Shown: piece by piece, positions 41,346-44,324 of the stretch
How the letters are laid out: each line of letters starts with the position of its first letter
Position numbering within the stretch: position 1 is the first letter of the stretch
Source of the DNA: Sva-07 sp964651825
GTDB lineage: Bacteria > Actinomycetota > Acidimicrobiia > Acidimicrobiales > Ilumatobacteraceae
DNA: 44,324 nucleotides
NCBI GenBank assembly: GCA_964651825.1
Contig: CAZYWK010000027.1
Coordinates: 1-44,324 of the forward strand
Direction of reading: 5' to 3'
Notes under the pieces: generated by a model
Databases searched by the model: none
Told to the model about the DNA's origin: nothing
What the model saw: the letters and a program-made list of their open reading frames with translations, nothing else
Program-made: the position numbers and the translations under genes

Positions 41346-42659
41346 TCAGCTGAAGTCGACGTGCAGGGTCTTCAGGCCGCGGAGGAAGAACGTGGGCAGG
41401 TACTCGTAGGAACGCTCCCCCGCCGGGCCGTGTGCCGACTCCGAGATGCGGATGTCACCGAGACGGTCGAGCAGGCGATTGATCGTGACCCGCCCCTCGG
41501 CGCGGGCGAGCGGGGCGCCGGCGCACGTGTGGATGCCGTGGCCGAAGGCGATGTGCTGGCGGGCGTTGACGCGGCCGAGGTCGAACACGTGAGGGTTCGG
41601 GAACATCCGCTCGTCGCGATTGCACATCCCCGGCGCCAGCATCAGCGTGCCGCCAGCGGGGATCTCGACGCCACCCAGCGTCGTGCCGACGCGAGCCATC
41701 CGGAACTGGGTCCGCAGCGGGCTCTCCAGGCGCAGCGTCTCCTCGATGAAGTTCGGGATGCGATCGCGGTCGTCGCGCAACGCCTGCTGGAGGTCGGGGT
41801 TCTCGCCGAGCATGCGCAGGGCAAACGACAGCATCCGCACCGTGGTCTCCTGGCCGCCGGCGAACAGGTTGGCGGCGAGCAGCGCGGCGTCGCTCACCTC
41901 GGGCGTCGATCCGTCGGGGAACGTGGCCAGGGCGAGACCGGACAGGATGTCGTTGCGCGGCTCGAGGCGCCGGTCGGCGATGTACTCGCTGAAACGCTCG
42001 TAGAGGAACTCGAGCGGCTTGTGCTCGAGGTGCTCGTGCACGGTCGAGAGCCGGTCGCGGAACAGGTCGTGATCCGCCTCCGGGACTCCTTCGAGGTCGG
42101 CGACGACGGTCAGCGTGAACGGCTCGGCGTACTCCGACACGACCTCGAACGTGCCGGCATCCACGAACCGGTCGATCAGCGTGTCGGCGTAGTCCCACAT
42201 GAAGTCCTCGTTCTCCTTGAGGTTCTTCGGGGTGATCAGCCGCATCAGCAGGTGGCGGTGGGCGGTGTGGTTGGGAGGGTCGAACGTGGGCAGCTGGTCG
42301 GAGAACGTCAGCTCGTGCCGGCACCGGACGATCACGTCGGTGACGTCGTCGCCCTCCGTCGGCTCGGAGAACTTCTGGAACGGCCCGGCGACCGCATTGC
42401 ACGACGAGAAGCGGCCGGACGCGGCGTCGTGCTCGGGGAACGTCGCCGGATCGGTGTACACCTGCATCGCCTCGGGATGGCCGGTGATCATGAACACCCC
42501 GAACTTCGGTTCCCGCCACACCGGGCCCTGGCGGCGGACCCAGTCGAAGTACTCGTACGGATCGTCCTGCAGCGCCCGGTCGCGGAAGAAGTTGGCCGCG
42601 GCGAAATGCTCGTCGGCGGTCGCGTCGATTGGGACGGTGCTCGTCTCGTCAGATGGCAT
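41346..42659 (-). CDS. Cytochrome P450
   Basis: A 437-aa soluble bacterial P450 monooxygenase. The I-helix has AGGQETT, the K-helix EETLR gives the ExxR pair, and the haem-binding loop is FGHGIHTCAGAPLAR with axial Cys379. ATG 42659 is preceded by GAGGAG four bases upstream; the longer frame is Arg-rich and overlaps the ferredoxin gene. A divergent 3Fe-4S ferredoxin starts 41 bases away and is the probable redox partner. No ferredoxin reductase is in the window. Substrate is likely a lipid, terpenoid or steroid, judged from the neighbours only. Confidence 0.93.
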   Translation of the reverse strand: MPSDETSTVPIDATADEHFAAANFFRDRALQDDPYEYFDWVRRQGPVWREPKFGVFMITGHPEAMQVYTDPATFPEHDAASGRFSSCNAVAGPFQKFSEPTEGDDVTDVIVRCRHELTFSDQLPTFDPPNHTAHRHLLMRLITPKNLKENEDFMWDYADTLIDRFVDAGTFEVVSEYAEPFTLTVVADLEGVPEADHDLFRDRLSTVHEHLEHKPLEFLYERFSEYIADRRLEPRNDILSGLALATFPDGSTPEVSDAALLAANLFAGGQETTVRMLSFALRMLGENPDLQQALRDDRDRIPNFIEETLRLESPLRTQFRMARVGTTLGGVEIPAGGTLMLAPGMCNRDERMFPNPHVFDLGRVNARQHIAFGHGIHTCAGAPLARAEGRVTINRLLDRLGDIRISESAHGPAGERSYEYLPTFFLRGLKTLHVDFS

Positions 42660-42700
42660 GGGGCTCCTCACTCGAATCGGGCTGGTCGTACACTCACACC

Positions 42701-42910
42701 GTGACCATCGAAGTGGACATCGACCGCGACCGGTGCATGGGCTCGGGCAACTGCGTCTACGAAGCCGTCGGCGCATTCGACCTCGACGACGACGGCGTGG
42801 CGATGGTGGTCGATCCCGAGGCGGTCGACGAGGCGACGCTGCTGTCGGCGGCACGCAACTGCCCGACGCAGGCGATCACCGTGCGCCGCGACGGCGTCGC
42901 GCTCCACTGA
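42701..42910 (+). CDS. 3Fe-4S ferredoxin, probable P450 partner
   Basis: A 69-aa electron carrier. Cysteines are at 12, 18 and 54 (CMGSGNC and NCP). Position 15 is Ser instead of the fourth Cys, so a [3Fe-4S] cluster is expected, as in ferredoxins that serve P450s. The acidic middle (AFDLDDDGVAMVVDPEAVDE) is typical. It starts with GTG, so no ATG-led frame covers it exactly. The P450 gene is divergent with a shared 41-base spacer, which suggests joint control. Confidence 0.9.
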   Translation: MTIEVDIDRDRCMGSGNCVYEAVGAFDLDDDGVAMVVDPEAVDEATLLSAARNCPTQAITVRRDGVALH

Positions 42911-42918
42911 CAGCCCGA

Positions 42919-44324
42919 TCATCGCTTGGCCTCCTGCGCGACCTGGCGGGCAGCGAGGTAGCCGAACACCATGCTGTTGGCGATGCTGGCGCCGGGGCCG
43001 AGGTAGTGGCGGCCCATCACGGTGGCCGTGCTGTTGCCGGTGGCGTACAGCCCGGCGATCGGGGCGCCTGACTCGTCGAGGACGCGGCCGGCCTCGTCGG
43101 TCACCAGCCCGCCGCACGTGCCGATGTCCGACGGCAGCATCTGCACCGCGAAGTACGGCGCCTCGTCGATCGGCCCCAGGCACGGATGCAGCCCGCGCCG
43201 CGGATCGCCGAGCGCGCGGTTGTACGCCGATTCGCCGCGCCCGAAGTCGGGGTCGACGCCGTTGCGGGCGTGCTCGTTGAACCGCTCGACCGTCGCCGCC
43301 AGACCGTCGGCGTCGATGCCGCAGGTGCGGGCGAGGTCGGCCAGCGTCCAGGCTTGCTTGAGGTTGCCGCTCTCCAGCAGCTTCTTCGGGAAGTGCCCGG
43401 GATGCGAGCGCTGGTGGGCGTAGCGCTTGCGGTAGCGGTCGTCGAAGATCAACCACGCCGGCACCGCCTTGGCGGTCTTGTCGCGGGCGTACATCGCCTT
43501 GCCGACCTCCATGTACGAGTTCGACTCGTTGACGAACCGGTTGCCGGCGGCGTCGACGAGGATCGTGCGCGGGCGCTGGCGGGCCTGGTCGAGCGTCGAC
43601 TGGCCGAACCGTCCGGTACGCGGATTCGGCAGCCACCACGCCTCGTCCATCAGGTCGGTCGCCGCGCCGAGCCGCATCGCGGTCAGCAGCGCCTCGCCCG
43701 TGTCGCCCGGGTTGGCGATCGACCACTTCGCCCGGTTGGGCTGGTCGCCGCTGTAGGTCTCGCGCATCTCGGGGTTGTGGGCGAATCCACCGGCGGAGAT
43801 GAGCACGCCGTGGCGGGCGCGCACCTTGACGGGCTGGCCGTCGCGCACGGTGCGCACGCCGACGACGCGGCCGCCGTCGACGACGAGATCGTCCAACGGC
43901 GCCTCGGTCCACACCGGGATGCCGCGCTCGATGGCGGCCGCCAGCATCTGGCCGATCAGCGAAGCCCCGTTGGTCAGCAGCGCCTGACGCCGGGCCTTGG
44001 CGCCGTACGTGCGGATGACCACGCGGGCGGCGATGGCGAAGCAGCGTGGGCTGCGGTTGTAGTGCGACAGCGAGCGCGACTCGTTGGTCTTGACCGCCAG
44101 CCCGACGCTCTGGGCCAGGCCGGGCTGGAGCTTGGCCAGCCAGCGCCCGAGCGCCTTGCCGTTCCACGGCACCGGCTCGATCGCCCGGCCGATGTCCTTG
44201 CCGCCGGGGAGGTTGGAGTAGTAATCGCTGTAGCCGTCGCAGCGCACGAAGCGCACCCCGCACCGTTCCAGGAACTCGACCATGTCCGGGCCGGCGGTGA
44301 GGAACGCGTCGCGTCGCTCCTTCG
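42919..44324 (-). CDS. KstD-like FAD-dependent dehydrogenase (partial)
   Basis: Over 460 residues of a flavoprotein of the fumarate-reductase/3-ketosteroid-delta1-dehydrogenase family; the N-terminal FAD-binding part lies beyond the right edge. Visible are FVRCDGYSDYYSNLPGGKDIGRAIE, LTNGASLIGQML, RHGVLISAGGFAHNPEMRETY and the C-terminal FAD segment LYATGNSTATVMGRHYLGPG. In that last stretch Tyr and the Gly four residues later match the active-site Tyr/Gly pair of KstD, which supports dehydrogenation of a ring ketone. Fumarate reductase or another substrate is still possible. Convergent with the ferredoxin gene, eight bases apart. An internal Met at 44283 is not taken as the start because the frame stays open and protein-like upstream. 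Confidence 0.87.
   Translation of the reverse strand, partial: KERRDAFLTAGPDMVEFLERCGVRFVRCDGYSDYYSNLPGGKDIGRAIEPVPWNGKALGRWLAKLQPGLAQSVGLAVKTNESRSLSHYNRSPRCFAIAARVVIRTYGAKARRQALLTNGASLIGQMLAAAIERGIPVWTEAPLDDLVVDGGRVVGVRTVRDGQPVKVRARHGVLISAGGFAHNPEMRETYSGDQPNRAKWSIANPGDTGEALLTAMRLGAATDLMDEAWWLPNPRTGRFGQSTLDQARQRPRTILVDAAGNRFVNESNSYMEVGKAMYARDKTAKAVPAWLIFDDRYRKRYAHQRSHPGHFPKKLLESGNLKQAWTLADLARTCGIDADGLAATVERFNEHARNGVDPDFGRGESAYNRALGDPRRGLHPCLGPIDEAPYFAVQMLPSDIGTCGGLVTDEAGRVLDESGAPIAGLYATGNSTATVMGRHYLGPGASIANSMVFGYLAARQVAQEAKR

Noticed and set aside
42668..44263. Alternative 531-codon minus-strand frame over the KstD-like gene
   Set aside because: Arg/Ala/Pro-rich shadow in another frame of the KstD-like gene that also runs across the ferredoxin gene.

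Overview
The window is one scaffold fragment from a high-GC, gene-dense bacterium, with two runs of exactly 100 N (26787-26886 and 30255-30354). Three F420-type luciferase-like (LLM) oxidoreductases, a K+-insensitive proton-pumping pyrophosphatase, a ketosteroid-dehydrogenase/P450/ferredoxin group and many short-signal lipoproteins suggest an actinobacterium. Secreted proteins with VDTR repeats point to the Acidimicrobiia (Ilumatobacter-like). That placement is inferred from gene content; there is no rRNA marker here. I saw no rRNA, tRNA, CRISPR array or transposase, and no gene-free stretch above 300 bases.

Layout. 1-2143(-): hppA, cut by the left edge. 2328-11014(-): an eight-gene catabolic/transport operon reading beta-ureidopropionase, dihydropyrimidinase, CoA-acylating (methyl)malonate-semialdehyde dehydrogenase, LLM oxidoreductase, then a complete NMT1/SsuA-type ABC importer (permease, ATPase, permease, binding lipoprotein). 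Most junctions are ATGA or TGATG overlaps. Together they would import a cyclic ureide (pyrimidine, dihydropyrimidine or hydantoin), open the ring, remove the carbamoyl group and turn the resulting semialdehyde into acetyl- or propionyl-CoA. No dihydropyrimidine dehydrogenase or aminotransferase is present, which makes the LLM enzyme the most interesting unknown. 11195-15093: a small DUF2007-like gene, an AbiEi/DUF559-type gene, a secreted alpha/beta hydrolase and an eIF2B-like protein, with three copies of a long palindrome between them. 15217-21335(+): a thioredoxin-fold protein, HrpB helicase, a lipoprotein and class I fumarase. 21414-28245(-): a TAP-like hydrolase, LLM enzyme, phosphotransferase, ABC-F ATPase, SGNH lipoprotein and MscL. 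28288-32676: an SDR, a small membrane protein, a third LLM enzyme broken by a false gap, and a beta-propeller lipoprotein. 32693-38739(-): a secreted arylsulfotransferase-like protein with three VDTR repeats, GlnRS, and a membrane-anchored cupredoxin/multicopper oxidase fusion. 38874-44324: acyl-CoA synthetase, SDR, P450, 3Fe-4S ferredoxin and a KstD-like flavoprotein, which look like a steroid or lipid oxidation set.

The most unusual non-coding signal is a set of short intergenic hairpins in three families. Family A has an identical 15-nt loop with arms that change but stay complementary. Family B has a GGGGTCAGGCAC-type loop with covarying arms. Family C is a long palindrome with conserved arms. 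They sit next to or overlap stop codons of several genes and look like dispersed REP-like elements. The 30255-30354 gap is flanked by an exact 55-bp duplication; collapsing it restores an intact reading frame, so that gap is an assembly artefact.
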